Of a DNA stretch of 64,000 bases, positions 33,795 to 42,530 are shown in pieces. A program made the translations under genes and the position numbers. Origin of the DNA: Mycobacterium sp. ELW1. Lineage in GTDB: Bacteria > Actinomycetota > Actinomycetes > Mycobacteriales > Mycobacteriaceae. The notes under the pieces were generated by a model. That model worked only from the letters and a program-made list of their open reading frames with translations, did no database searches and had not been told where the DNA came from. The stretch lies in assembly GCF_008329905.1 (NCBI RefSeq), contig NZ_CP032155.1:1550001-1614000 (forward strand). Reading direction: 5' to 3'. The number at the start of each line of letters is the position of its first letter. The first letter of the stretch is position 1.

Positions 33795-35195
33795 GTGCTG
33801 CTGGCCTCCCTGAATCCCGCCACCGTCGCCGCCGGAGCCGACATCGGCGACGCCGTTCGGATCGACGGCGCCGTGTTGTCCCGCAGTGATCTCGTCGGGG
33901 CGGCGACGTCGGTGGCCGAGCGCATCGGCGGTGCCCGCCAGGTCGCTGTGCTGGCCACCCCCACCCCCGCCACGGTGCTCGCCGTCACCGGCTGCCTGAT
34001 CGCCGGCGTCCCGTTCGTGCCGGTGCCCGCCGACGTCGGGGTCGCCGAACGCGCGCACATTCTCACCGACTCCGGCGCCCAGGCCTGGCTGGGGGAGTTG
34101 CCCGCCGATCTCGGTGGCCTGCCGCATGTTCCGGTGCGGATGCACGCGCGGTCGTGGCATCGCTATGCCGAGCCGGCGCCGTCGAGCACCGCGATGGTCA
34201 TGTACACCTCCGGCACCACCGGCCTGCCCAAAGGTGTGCTGATCAGCCGGCGCGCGATCGCGGCCCAGATCGACGCACTGGTCCAGGCCTGGCAGTGGAC
34301 CCCCGATGACACCCTCGTACACGGGTTGCCGCTGTTCCATGTACACGGCCTGATCCTCGGACTGCTCGGGTCGCTGCGGGTGGGAAATCGCTTCGTGCAC
34401 ACCGGAAAACCCACCCCGGCCGGTTACGCCACCGCCGGCGGCAGCCTGTACTTCGGGGTGCCCACCGTGTGGTCGCGGGTGGTCGCCGACACCGGCGCGG
34501 CCACCGCGCTGGCTTCGGCCCGGCTGCTGGTGTCCGGAAGCGCTGCGCTCCCGGTGCCGGTGTTCACTCGGCTGACCGAACTGACCGGCCAGCCCCCCGT
34601 CGAGCGCTACGGCAGCACCGAATCGCTGATCACGCTGAGCACCCGCGCCGACGGTGAACGACGTCCCGGCTGGGTTGGCTTGCCGCTCAACGGGGTCGAG
34701 ACCCGGCTGGTGCACGAGGACGGTTCGGTCGCACCCCACGACGGCGAGACCATCGGCAGCCTTCACCTCAAGGCCCCGACGGTGTTCGAGGGCTACCTCA
34801 ACCGGCCCGATGCCACCGCAGAGGCGTTCGATCCAGAGGGGTGGTACCGCACCGGGGACGCCGCCGTCGTCGACGGCGACGGCATGCACCGCATCGTCGG
34901 GCGGGAATCGGTGGACCTGATCAAGTCCGGCGGCTTTCGGGTCGGCGCCGGTGAGGTCGAGACGGTGCTGCTCGGTCATCCGGGCGTCGAGGAGGTCGCG
35001 GTGGTGGGCCTGCCCGACACCGATCTCGGCCAGCGGATCGTCGCATTCGTCGTCGGCGACGCCAACCCCGACGACCTCATCGCCTTTGTCGCCGAACAAC
35101 TTTCGGTGCACAAGCGGCCGCGGGAAGTGCGGTTGGTCGACTCGCTGCCGCGCAACGCGATGGGCAAAGTCGTCAAGAAGGAGCTGATGAAGTGA
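33795..35195 (+). CDS. fadD36: Acyl-CoA synthetase FadD36
   Basis: 466 residues of the ANL adenylate-forming superfamily. The AMP-binding loop 'MYTSGTTGLPKG' is near residue 136, 'ERYGSTES' near residue 275, 'YRTGD' near residue 353 and the C-terminal catalytic lysine in 'NAMGKVVKK'. The short length resembles malonyl-CoA-synthetase-like members and M. tuberculosis FadD36 (Rv1193). Substrate not determined. Its stop overlaps the GTG of the VOC gene by 4 nt. Confidence 0.9.
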   Translation: MLLASLNPATVAAGADIGDAVRIDGAVLSRSDLVGAATSVAERIGGARQVAVLATPTPATVLAVTGCLIAGVPFVPVPADVGVAERAHILTDSGAQAWLGELPADLGGLPHVPVRMHARSWHRYAEPAPSSTAMVMYTSGTTGLPKGVLISRRAIAAQIDALVQAWQWTPDDTLVHGLPLFHVHGLILGLLGSLRVGNRFVHTGKPTPAGYATAGGSLYFGVPTVWSRVVADTGAATALASARLLVSGSAALPVPVFTRLTELTGQPPVERYGSTESLITLSTRADGERRPGWVGLPLNGVETRLVHEDGSVAPHDGETIGSLHLKAPTVFEGYLNRPDATAEAFDPEGWYRTGDAAVVDGDGMHRIVGRESVDLIKSGGFRVGAGEVETVLLGHPGVEEVAVVGLPDTDLGQRIVAFVVGDANPDDLIAFVAEQLSVHKRPREVRLVDSLPRNAMGKVVKKELMK

Positions 35196-35539
35196 CGCTG
35201 CGGTTCAGCGAAGTCTGCATCGACGCCCACGACATCCATGCGCTCTCCGCGTGGTGGTCGACGGTGCTGGGCTGGCCCGCCGAGCCGACCGAGGACGGCG
35301 ACGTGGCCCTGCGCGCCCCCGCCGGCGCCGGGCCCGACTGGCTGTTCCTGACCGTGCCCGACGACAAGGTGATCAAGAACCGCATCCACTTCGACTTCAC
35401 GCCCGACGATCAGCAGGCCGAGGTCGACCGGGTGCTCGGGCTCGGAGCGCGCCACGTGGACATCGGCCAGGGCGAGCAGAGCTGGGTGGTGCTGGCCGAT
35501 CCCGAGGGCAACGAGTTCTGCATCCTGTCGGCGAAGTAG
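35192..35539 (+). CDS. VOC-superfamily (glyoxalase-like) protein
   Basis: 115 residues forming one beta-alpha-beta-beta-beta pair set. It has 'SEVCIDAHD', 'KNRIHFDFTP' and 'VLADPEGNEFCIL', typical of glyoxalase/bleomycin-resistance proteins of the single-domain 'glyoxalase-like' type. Reaction unknown. It is translationally coupled to fadD36 through GTGA. Confidence 0.85.
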   Translation: MTLRFSEVCIDAHDIHALSAWWSTVLGWPAEPTEDGDVALRAPAGAGPDWLFLTVPDDKVIKNRIHFDFTPDDQQAEVDRVLGLGARHVDIGQGEQSWVVLADPEGNEFCILSAK

Positions 35540-35557
35540 CGCTCACCACCCAGGTTT

Positions 35558-37522
35558 CTAGCGCCGAAAGGCCGCGGCGATCTCGGCAACCCGCGGATCC
35601 GCCCGGAGCTCCTCGAGGGTCTCAGCCAGCGGCAGCCGCCAGTTCGGGTATTCGTCGATTGTGCCCGGAAGGTTCGGCTGCCGAACCTCGCCGATGACGT
35701 CGTACGGCGAGATCAACTTCAGCCGGCTCGGCGTCGACGCCAGAAAACGGTGCATCGCAAGGATGATCGACGCTTCGTCGGGTTCACCGTCGGCCAGCAG
35801 CCCTTCGCTGCGCAGCAATGCAACCCATTCCGCGCGCTCGGTGGCGGCGTTCGCTTCTTCGGCCGGGACGTCGTCGAGCAGGCCCAGGTCGGCGCGGGCG
35901 CGCACATGCTCGCCGCGGAGAAACCCTGCGGCAGTGGGCAGGTCATGGGTGGACAGGCTGGCCGCCGCACGTTCCGGCCACGCCGCCGAAGGGAGCAGCG
36001 GCTGGTCCGGGTCGGCCTCGTCGCGGGTGAACCACGAGACCGCCGAGCCGAGCATGCCGTTGGCGGCCAACGCCTCGGTGACCTCCGGTTCGACGGTGCC
36101 CAGGTCTTCACCGACGACGACCGCGCCGGCCCGGTGCGCCTCCAGGGCGAGAACCGCGAGCATGACGTCGGCGTCGTAGTGCACGTAGGTGCCGCGATCC
36201 GGGGTGTCGCCGGGCGGTATCCACCACAGCCGCCACAGACCGGCCACATGGTCGATGCGCAGACCATCCGCGTGAGACAGGATGGCGCGCAACATGTCCC
36301 GCAATCCCACGTATCCGGTGGCGGCCAGGCGGTCGGGACGCCACGGTGGGAGGCCCCAATCCTGACCGCGAGGGGTGAAGTTGTCCGGCGGCGCGCCGAC
36401 GCTCACGCCGGCGGCGAGCACATCAGCCAGCGCCCACGCGTCCGCGCCGTCGGCGTCCACCCCGACGGGCAGGTCGTGCAGCACGCCGAGGGCCATGCCT
36501 GCGGTTCGTCCGGCCGCGCGTATCGCGGCCAACTGCTCGGCGCACTGCTGCTGCACCCAGGCGTGAAAGTCGACTCGCGACGCCAATTCCCGACGGGCAG
36601 CCAGGACGGCGGAACCCGTCACATCGCGCAGCAGGGCGGGCCACCGGCTCCACCGTCCGCCATGCCGCTCAGCGAGCGCGCAGTAGGTCGCCCAGTCGGT
36701 CAACCCCTCCGTGCCCGGGGATCCATCGAGCGGAGTGGGCCGGCCCACCGCGCGCCAGAGTGCTTCCAGCGCAGAGCGTTTGGCCGCCCACACCAGATCG
36801 TGATCGATGCGCTCGGTGCTTGCCGAGACGCGCAGCGCGTCCACCTCCGCGCGGGTGCCGGGGTCGGCTTGGTGATACGCCTCGAGATCCTCGATGCGCA
36901 GCGCCAGGGGATTGGAGAACCGCCGGCTCGACGGCGTGTACGGGGAGGGTTGCACCGGATGCGTCGGGCCCGGTGCGTGCAGCGGATTGAGCAGCACCGC
37001 GCCGGCACCGTGCTCGGCGACCGTCCACTCCAGGAACTCCCGCAGATCGCCGAAATCACCGATACCCCAGGATCGCTGTGAACGCAGGGCATACAACTGC
37101 AGCATCCAGCCCCACGTGTCGGGCGTCCGCGGCACCTGCGCGGGCGCGGCCACCAGCGTCACCTGCTGGCCGTCGTGGGTGTGCAGCCGGTACCAGCCCG
37201 GTGCGAGATCGCCGGGCAGCTCGTCGCTGACCGCGATGCGGCTGCCGTCCTCACCGACCAGCAGTTCGGCGCCGGGCACCGAGTGCGGGGCGCCGGTCAG
37301 CCGGACAGCGATCGTCGGGGCCAGTCGCCCTGCGCGTCGGAGCTCGGCGAGCGCGGAAAATTCGGCGCGCCGGGCGGCCTCGGTGGTCGCGTCTACGTCG
37401 AGTAACCCCAGAACCCGGATCACCACGTCGGCGTCGACCTCGACCGGCTCCCGTCGCTCGTTGCGATAGGAGGTTGCCACGCCATGGGCCGCGGCCAACT
37501 GCCGCAAGTCATCCGGAAACAC
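35558..37522 (-). CDS. malQ: 4-alpha-glucanotransferase (amylomaltase)
   Basis: 654 residues, glycoside hydrolase family 77. 'GIGDFGDLREFLEW' and 'SPYTPSSRRF' open the barrel. 'GLRIDHVAGL' carries the Asp nucleophile, 'VVGEDLGTVEP' the Glu acid/base, and 'THDLPTAAGF' the third acidic residue. It transfers maltodextrin segments between alpha-1,4-glucans in the cytoplasm. It is shorter at the N-terminus than M. tuberculosis MalQ. It matches the glycogen/alpha-glucan theme of glgM and glgC later in the window. Confidence 0.92.
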   Translation of the reverse strand: MFPDDLRQLAAAHGVATSYRNERREPVEVDADVVIRVLGLLDVDATTEAARRAEFSALAELRRAGRLAPTIAVRLTGAPHSVPGAELLVGEDGSRIAVSDELPGDLAPGWYRLHTHDGQQVTLVAAPAQVPRTPDTWGWMLQLYALRSQRSWGIGDFGDLREFLEWTVAEHGAGAVLLNPLHAPGPTHPVQPSPYTPSSRRFSNPLALRIEDLEAYHQADPGTRAEVDALRVSASTERIDHDLVWAAKRSALEALWRAVGRPTPLDGSPGTEGLTDWATYCALAERHGGRWSRWPALLRDVTGSAVLAARRELASRVDFHAWVQQQCAEQLAAIRAAGRTAGMALGVLHDLPVGVDADGADAWALADVLAAGVSVGAPPDNFTPRGQDWGLPPWRPDRLAATGYVGLRDMLRAILSHADGLRIDHVAGLWRLWWIPPGDTPDRGTYVHYDADVMLAVLALEAHRAGAVVVGEDLGTVEPEVTEALAANGMLGSAVSWFTRDEADPDQPLLPSAAWPERAAASLSTHDLPTAAGFLRGEHVRARADLGLLDDVPAEEANAATERAEWVALLRSEGLLADGEPDEASIILAMHRFLASTPSRLKLISPYDVIGEVRQPNLPGTIDEYPNWRLPLAETLEELRADPRVAEIAAAFRR

Positions 37523-37585
37523 GCTGCTCCTATACCCGAGCAGTCGTCTTTCACACCCGGAGCTAGTTGGCGTGCAAAGGCCCGC

Positions 37586-38530
37586 CTAATTCGCGTGCAA
37601 AGCCTCGTTCAGCGCGATGCCCTTGCCGTCGCGGGCGACCACCTCGACGGCGCCGGTCACCGAATTGCGGCGGAACAGAAGGTTGTTCGCGCCCGACAGT
37701 TCGCGGGCCTTGACCGTCGTGCCGTCCGGGGTGGTGACCTTGGTGCCCGCGGTCACGTACAGGCCGGCCTCGATGATGCAGTCGTCGCCCAGCGAGATGC
37801 CCAGGCCGGCGTTCGCGCCCAATAGGCAGCGCTTGCCCACGGAGATCACCTGCGTGCCACCGCCGGACAACGTGCCCATGATCGAGGCGCCGCCACCGAT
37901 GTCGGAGCCGTCGTCGACGACCACACCCGCCGAGATGCGGCCCTCGACCATCGACGCACCGAGTGTGCCCGCATTGAAGTTCACGAAGCCTTCATGCATC
38001 ACGGTGGTGCCCGGCGCCAGGTGCGCACCGAGGCGCACCCGGTCGGCGTCGGCGATGCGCACTCCGGTCGGCAGCACATAGTCGACCATCCGGGGGAACT
38101 TGTCCACGCCGTAGACCGCCACGTGACCTCGGCTGCGCAGCCGCAGCCGGACGTCTTCGAAGCCCTCGATCTGGCACGGCCCGAAGTTGGTCCACACCAC
38201 GTTGGTGAGCACACCGAAGATGCCGTCCAGGTTCAGGCCGTGCGGCTCGACCAGCCGGTGCGACAGCAGGTGCAGCCGCAGGTAGGCGTCATAGGTGTCG
38301 AGCGGCTTGTCGGCCAGGTCCGCGATCACCGTGCGCACCACGATCGTCTCCACGCCGCGGGCCTGATCGGGGCCTGCGGCGGCTGCCAGATCGTCGGGCA
38401 CTTCGGCAACGGAGAGCCGGGTGCTGCCCGACGGGCTGTACGCGCCCAGTTCCGGGTCCGGGAACCAGGTGTCGAGGACGGTCCCGTCCTCGGTGATGGT
38501 GGCCAATCCGACGCCAGCAGCAGAAGTCAC
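37586..38530 (-). CDS. dapD: Tetrahydrodipicolinate N-succinyltransferase DapD
   Basis: 314 residues, the actinobacterial long form. The C-terminal half is a left-handed beta-helix of hexapeptide repeats (about residues 165-290: '[10 protein letters not shown]'-like turns, '[16 protein letters not shown]', '[24 protein letters not shown]'). It succinylates tetrahydrodipicolinate in DAP/lysine synthesis. GTG 38530 lies 8 nt after a TACGGT box on the minus strand. Divergent from dapE with 46 bp between the starts, as Rv1201c/Rv1202. Confidence 0.94.
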   Translation of the reverse strand: MTSAAGVGLATITEDGTVLDTWFPDPELGAYSPSGSTRLSVAEVPDDLAAAAGPDQARGVETIVVRTVIADLADKPLDTYDAYLRLHLLSHRLVEPHGLNLDGIFGVLTNVVWTNFGPCQIEGFEDVRLRLRSRGHVAVYGVDKFPRMVDYVLPTGVRIADADRVRLGAHLAPGTTVMHEGFVNFNAGTLGASMVEGRISAGVVVDDGSDIGGGASIMGTLSGGGTQVISVGKRCLLGANAGLGISLGDDCIIEAGLYVTAGTKVTTPDGTTVKARELSGANNLLFRRNSVTGAVEVVARDGKGIALNEALHAN

Positions 38531-38538
38531 GGTGCTCC

Positions 38539-38544
38539 ACCGTA
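38539..38544 (-). promoter_or_regulatory. Candidate leaderless -10 box of dapD
   Basis: TACGGT on the minus strand, 8 nt before the GTG start of dapD. Confidence 0.45.
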
Positions 38545-38562
38545 ATGCATCGCGCTGCCCGC

Positions 38563-38568
38563 TAGCCT
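38563..38568 (+). promoter_or_regulatory. Candidate leaderless -10 box of dapE
   Basis: TAGCCT, 8 nt before the GTG start of dapE. With the dapD box 19 bp away, the two promoters are back to back and cannot both be occupied freely. Confidence 0.45.
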
Positions 38569-38576
38569 GGTCAGTT

Positions 38577-39641
38577 GTGTTGGATCTACACGCTGACCCG
38601 ATCGCGCTGACCGCCGCGCTCGTCGATATCCCGAGTGTGTCGCGTGACGAGGCGCGGATCGCCGGCGAGGTCGAATCGGCGCTGCGCGCGCAGACGTCCG
38701 GCTACGAGATCATTCGCAACGGGGACGCGGTGCTGGCCCGCACGAACTTCGGTCTGCCGTCGCGGGTGGTGCTGGCCGGTCACCTCGACACGGTCCCGAT
38801 CGCCGACAACGTGCCGTCGCGGTTCGACGCCGACCACTTGTACGGGTGCGGCACCTCGGACATGAAGTCCGGTGATGCGGTGTTCCTGCATCTGGCCGCC
38901 ACCATCGCCGAACCGGCCCACGACATCACCCTGATCTTCTACGACTGCGAAGAGATCGAAGCCTCGGCCAATGGATTGAATCGGATCCAGCGCGAGCTTC
39001 CGGACTGGCTGACCGCGGACGTCGCGATCCTGGGTGAACCGTCCGGCGGCTACATCGAGGCGGGCTGTCAGGGCACTTTGCGGGTGGTCGTCTCGGCGAC
39101 CGGTACGCGGGCGCACTCGGCGCGATCCTGGTTGGGCGACAACGCGATTCACAAGCTCGGCCCGGTACTCGACCGACTGTCCAATTATCAGGCCCGGATG
39201 GTCGACATCGACGGTTGTACGTACCGCGAAGGACTCTCGGCGGTGAAGATCGACGGCGGCGTGGCCGGCAACGTGATCCCCGACGCCGCCGCGCTGACCG
39301 TGAACTTCCGGTTCGCGCCGGACCGTACGCCGGAGAACGCACTGGCCCACGTGCGGGACGTGTTCGACGGTCTCGACGTACATCTGGAACAGACTGATGC
39401 GGCCGCCGGTGCGCTCCCCGGGCTGAGTCACCCCGCGGCGGCGGCGCTGGTGGCGGCCGCCGACGGGATGGTGCGTGCCAAGTTCGGCTGGACCGACGTC
39501 GCCCGGTTCGCCGCACTGGGCATTCCCGCCGTGAACTACGGACCGGGCGACCCGAATCTGGCGCACAAACGCGACGAACGGGTGGCGCTGGCCCAGATCA
39601 CCGCCGTCACCGAGACGTTGCGGCGCTACCTCACCGGGTGA
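38577..39641 (+). CDS. dapE: Succinyl-diaminopimelate desuccinylase DapE
   Basis: 354 residues, M20 metallopeptidase family. 'LAGHLDTVP' (first metal His and Asp), '[12 protein letters not shown]', 'YDCEEIEA' (catalytic Glu pair) and '[14 protein letters not shown]' (last metal His) are all present. It removes succinate from N-succinyl-LL-DAP. The length equals M. tuberculosis DapE. GTG 38577 is fixed by that comparison and the TANNNT box. The last 11 bp overlap the convergent ATPase gene. Confidence 0.94.
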   Translation: MLDLHADPIALTAALVDIPSVSRDEARIAGEVESALRAQTSGYEIIRNGDAVLARTNFGLPSRVVLAGHLDTVPIADNVPSRFDADHLYGCGTSDMKSGDAVFLHLAATIAEPAHDITLIFYDCEEIEASANGLNRIQRELPDWLTADVAILGEPSGGYIEAGCQGTLRVVVSATGTRAHSARSWLGDNAIHKLGPVLDRLSNYQARMVDIDGCTYREGLSAVKIDGGVAGNVIPDAAALTVNFRFAPDRTPENALAHVRDVFDGLDVHLEQTDAAAGALPGLSHPAAAALVAAADGMVRAKFGWTDVARFAALGIPAVNYGPGDPNLAHKRDERVALAQITAVTETLRRYLTG

Positions 39642-41700
39642 ACGCGCAGTCCACCGTCTCCGCCAGTTTCGCGATCGCCCCGGCGGCCTGCGCATCGCCA
39701 AGCCGTGCCGCCTCGTTCCACGCCCACACCGCGACCCCCAACTGGCCGCTGCGCTCGGCGCCGCGGGCCGCCTCGCGTGCCGCATCGATCGCGGCGTGGG
39801 TGCCGTCGCCGACCGTGGCCAGCTGCCATGCCCGCGCCACACCCAGCTCGGGGGCGAATAACGCTGATTTGGTGCCGTGCCGGGAGTCGGCCCGGCTCAG
39901 CGCCTTCGCCGAATCGGCGATCTCGCCTTGCTGGGCCAGCGCGGTGGCCAGGTACATCAGCGACAGCGGCCCCCACGAGTAGCCGGTGCGCTCCAGTGTC
40001 GCCGCGGCTGGGCCGAGCAGTCGCGCCGCGCCGGCGGGGTCGCCCCGCGCGATCAACACCTGCGCCAGCAACACGTCACCGATCGCGCGACCCGGCTGGG
40101 CCAGCTCGGCGAAGTCGGTGAACTCACCCGCGGCGTCGAGCGCGGCGTCGGGCCGCCCGGTCATCAACAGCGTGGTGGTCTGCGCCAGGCCGACGGTGAA
40201 CCGCAGCAGGCCGGGATGTTCGGCATCCAAGGCCCGCTCCACCAGTGCGTCCACCTGATCGAACCGGCCCATCCGTGCCGAGCACAACGCCGAGGCGCTG
40301 GCCGCCCACGCCACCGCCATGTCCTCGGCCTCCGGGGCCGCCAGCACGCCTGCCGCGATCTCCAGTGCGCGCGCCACATTGCCGGCGTTCATCGCAAAGG
40401 TCGCCGACAACGCCTCCAGCGTCAGCCTGGCCGCCGGCGTGCTGACCTGCTTGCGGATGTTCTGCAGAAACGCGGTGGCGCGCTCGGGTTCGGACAGCAT
40501 CCAGAACTGGTTGGCCGCCCGCGGCAACGCCCAGGCCATCACTTCGTCCTCGGTGAGTGCGGCCGCATCGACCTCGGCGAGCACCGAATCCGCTTCCCGG
40601 CCGCGGCCCTGCCAGGCCAGCGCGTAGCTGAGCGCGAGCCGCGCGTCGAAGCGTTCGGACCGCGCCAGGGCCGCCCCGGCGAGCCGTTCACTCAGGGTCA
40701 GATCGCCGAGCCGCAGTGCCTGCTGTGCCGCCGCCACCACGTCATCGACGGGCTCGGGGGAGTCGCTGTCCAGTGCGAGCGCTGCGCGGCCGAGGCGATC
40801 ACAGAGGTGGCGGTGGGGCTGGGCGGCGAGCTGGGCCAGGATCTCGGTCCGCAACCGCCTGGTGTCGGCCGGGTCGGCGTCCTGGGCCATCCGCTCGACG
40901 AACAGCGGATGACCGGCATACACCGTCTCGCCGAATAGCTCTGCAGCACCGGCTGTTTCGGCCTGTGCGACGGCGTCCTCGCCGGCGAGTGCGGCAAGGT
41001 CGTCGCGTGACAGCGGTTCATGCACGGCCAGGTAGCTCAGTGCGGTGCGGGCCCCGGCCGGTAGCTCGGCTACATACGCATCGACCAGACCGTCCAGTGA
41101 CGTTGCCGCCGAACGGGTCTGCAGGTGCAACCGCAGTTCCAGCGGATTGCCGCCGGTGCGGCGGTACTCGTCGCCCAGGGGCTGGCCCAACGCAGCCAGC
41201 ACGGCGCCGGTTTCGTCCTGATCGAGCGGGCCGACCTCGAGCGTGGTCAGCAGCCCGTCGTCGGCCAGCGCGGTCACCGCCGACGGCAGCGTCGCGCCCG
41301 CCCGGACCGTGACGATCAGCCGGGCCGACGCGTGCCGCGCCAACTGATAGACCAGGCTGGCCGACAGCGGATCGAGCAGCTGAGCGTCGTCGACGATGAT
41401 CAACGTGCTATCCGCTTGGGAGAGTAGAGATTCCAGCGCCGAATGGATCAGCGCCGCCGGCTTGCCCACCTCATGGACCTCGACCAGTGGGCCGAACGCC
41501 CCGAACGGCACGGCGGCCTGGGTGGCGGTGGCCTTCACCCGGACCGGCGTCGCCTCCCCGAGCCGCTCGGCGATCTGGCCGGCCAGCGTCGTCTTGCCGA
41601 CCCCGTCGGCGCCCACCAAGGCCAGCCCGCGATGACTGTCGAGCAGCTCGATCGCGCGGTCGCAGGACTGGCGCGGCACGAGCGGCCACCGATTCGGCAT
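39631..41700 (-). CDS. STAND-type ATPase with TPR-like repeats (Rv1204c-like)
   Basis: 689 residues. Walker A 'GADGVGKTT' at about residues 30-38 and Walker B '[11 protein letters not shown]' near residue 100 form an AAA/STAND NTPase. From residue 250 on the protein is all helical and Ala/Leu/Arg-rich, like TPR superhelices of MalT/LuxR-type regulators. No C-terminal LuxR helix-turn-helix is seen, so it may act through protein contacts. ATG 41700 follows a TACAGT box by 6 nt. It is divergent from the LOG gene, the Rv1204c/Rv1205 arrangement. Confidence 0.78.
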   Translation of the reverse strand: MPNRWPLVPRQSCDRAIELLDSHRGLALVGADGVGKTTLAGQIAERLGEATPVRVKATATQAAVPFGAFGPLVEVHEVGKPAALIHSALESLLSQADSTLIIVDDAQLLDPLSASLVYQLARHASARLIVTVRAGATLPSAVTALADDGLLTTLEVGPLDQDETGAVLAALGQPLGDEYRRTGGNPLELRLHLQTRSAATSLDGLVDAYVAELPAGARTALSYLAVHEPLSRDDLAALAGEDAVAQAETAGAAELFGETVYAGHPLFVERMAQDADPADTRRLRTEILAQLAAQPHRHLCDRLGRAALALDSDSPEPVDDVVAAAQQALRLGDLTLSERLAGAALARSERFDARLALSYALAWQGRGREADSVLAEVDAAALTEDEVMAWALPRAANQFWMLSEPERATAFLQNIRKQVSTPAARLTLEALSATFAMNAGNVARALEIAAGVLAAPEAEDMAVAWAASASALCSARMGRFDQVDALVERALDAEHPGLLRFTVGLAQTTTLLMTGRPDAALDAAGEFTDFAELAQPGRAIGDVLLAQVLIARGDPAGAARLLGPAAATLERTGYSWGPLSLMYLATALAQQGEIADSAKALSRADSRHGTKSALFAPELGVARAWQLATVGDGTHAAIDAAREAARGAERSGQLGVAVWAWNEAARLGDAQAAGAIAKLAETVDCAFTR

Positions 41701-41706
41701 AGCCGG

Positions 41707-41712
41707 ACTGTA
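41707..41712 (-). promoter_or_regulatory. Leaderless -10 box of the STAND ATPase
   Basis: TACAGT on the minus strand, 6 nt before ATG 41700. Confidence 0.5.
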
Positions 41713-41750
41713 TTTGCCTCCACCGCACCGGCACGGCAATAGCCGCAAAT

Positions 41751-41873
41751 CGGCTGCGTTAGGTTTGCCGGTGTGGAACCCGAGAACCGCGACGACGAGT
41801 GGGCGGTGTGCGTCTACTGCGCATCCGGCCCGCGTCACCCCGACCTGCTCGACCTCGCCCGACGGGTGGGGGA
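41751..41873 (+). repeat. 123-bp direct repeat, copy 1
   Basis: It is identical, base for base, to 41895-42017. It includes the TAGGTT -10 box, the GTG start and the first 33 codons of the LOG reading frame. Confidence 0.95.
41760..41765 (+). promoter_or_regulatory. Leaderless -10 box, upstream copy, LOG gene
   Basis: TAGGTT ends 7 nt before GTG 41773. The identical box occurs again at 41904-41909 before GTG 41917. Confidence 0.55.
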
Positions 41874-42480
41874 TCTGCGCGAGCGGCGGTGCGGCGGCTG
41901 CGTTAGGTTTGCCGGTGTGGAACCCGAGAACCGCGACGACGAGTGGGCGGTGTGCGTCTACTGCGCATCCGGCCCGCGTCACCCCGACCTGCTCGACCTC
42001 GCCCGACGGGTGGGGGAGGCGATTGCCGACCGCGGGTGGACGCTGGTGTCCGGCGGCGGCAACGTTTCGGCGATGGGCGCGGTGGCCGAGGGTGCCCGGT
42101 CCCACGGCGGGCGCACCGTCGGGGTCATCCCCAAGGCGCTGGTGCACCGGGAGCTCGCCGACGTCGAGGCCGACGAGCTGATCGTCACCGACACCATGCG
42201 CCAGCGCAAACAGGTTATGGAAGACCGCAGTGACGCCTTCCTGGCGCTTCCCGGTGGGATCGGCACGCTGGAGGAACTTTTCGAAACGTGGACCGCTGGG
42301 TACCTGGGTATGCATGAAAAGCCGGTGGTGCTCCTCGATCCCACCGGCCACTACGACGGTCTGCGCACCTGGTTGGGGTCACTGGTCGAGCCCGGTTTCG
42401 TCGCGCAGGCAGCACTGGACCGGCTGGTGGTCGTCGACGTCGTCGAGGCGGCGCTCGACGTCTGCGCACCCCGGACGTGA
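41773..42480 (+). CDS. LOG-family protein (cytokinin riboside 5'-monophosphate phosphoribohydrolase-like) with duplicated N-terminus
   Basis: The family core is 187 residues, starting at GTG 41917. It has 'VYCASG', 'GGGNVSAMGAVAEGA' and the diagnostic 'PGGIGTLEELFE' motif (binding and catalytic Arg/Glu region). LOG enzymes release free cytokinin base from its nucleotide; Rv1205 of M. tuberculosis is such a LOG and has 187 residues. An exact 123-bp duplication adds 48 in-frame codons, so initiation at GTG 41773 would give 235 residues with the first strand twice. Either start is preceded by the same -10 box. Which is used cannot be told. Confidence 0.9.
   Translation: MEPENRDDEWAVCVYCASGPRHPDLLDLARRVGDLRERRCGGCVRFAGVEPENRDDEWAVCVYCASGPRHPDLLDLARRVGEAIADRGWTLVSGGGNVSAMGAVAEGARSHGGRTVGVIPKALVHRELADVEADELIVTDTMRQRKQVMEDRSDAFLALPGGIGTLEELFETWTAGYLGMHEKPVVLLDPTGHYDGLRTWLGSLVEPGFVAQAALDRLVVVDVVEAALDVCAPRT
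41895..42017 (+). repeat. 123-bp direct repeat, copy 2
   Basis: Exact copy of 41751-41873 at a period of 144 bp (48 codons), with a 21-bp unique spacer between the copies. The second GTG lies at 41917. Confidence 0.95.
41904..41909 (+). promoter_or_regulatory. Leaderless -10 box, downstream copy, LOG gene
   Basis: TAGGTT, 7 nt before GTG 41917; a product of the duplication, now lying inside the longer reading frame. Confidence 0.5.
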
Positions 42481-42530
42481 CCAGGGTTACTCTGACTCGC
42501 GGGACGGGCGACACACGGGAGGTGGCATCG

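Noticed and set aside
42477..42530. GTG at 42477 as fadD6 start, overlapping the LOG stop
   Set aside because: The extra 18 residues are not part of the family; ATG 42531 fits better. Translational coupling remains possible.
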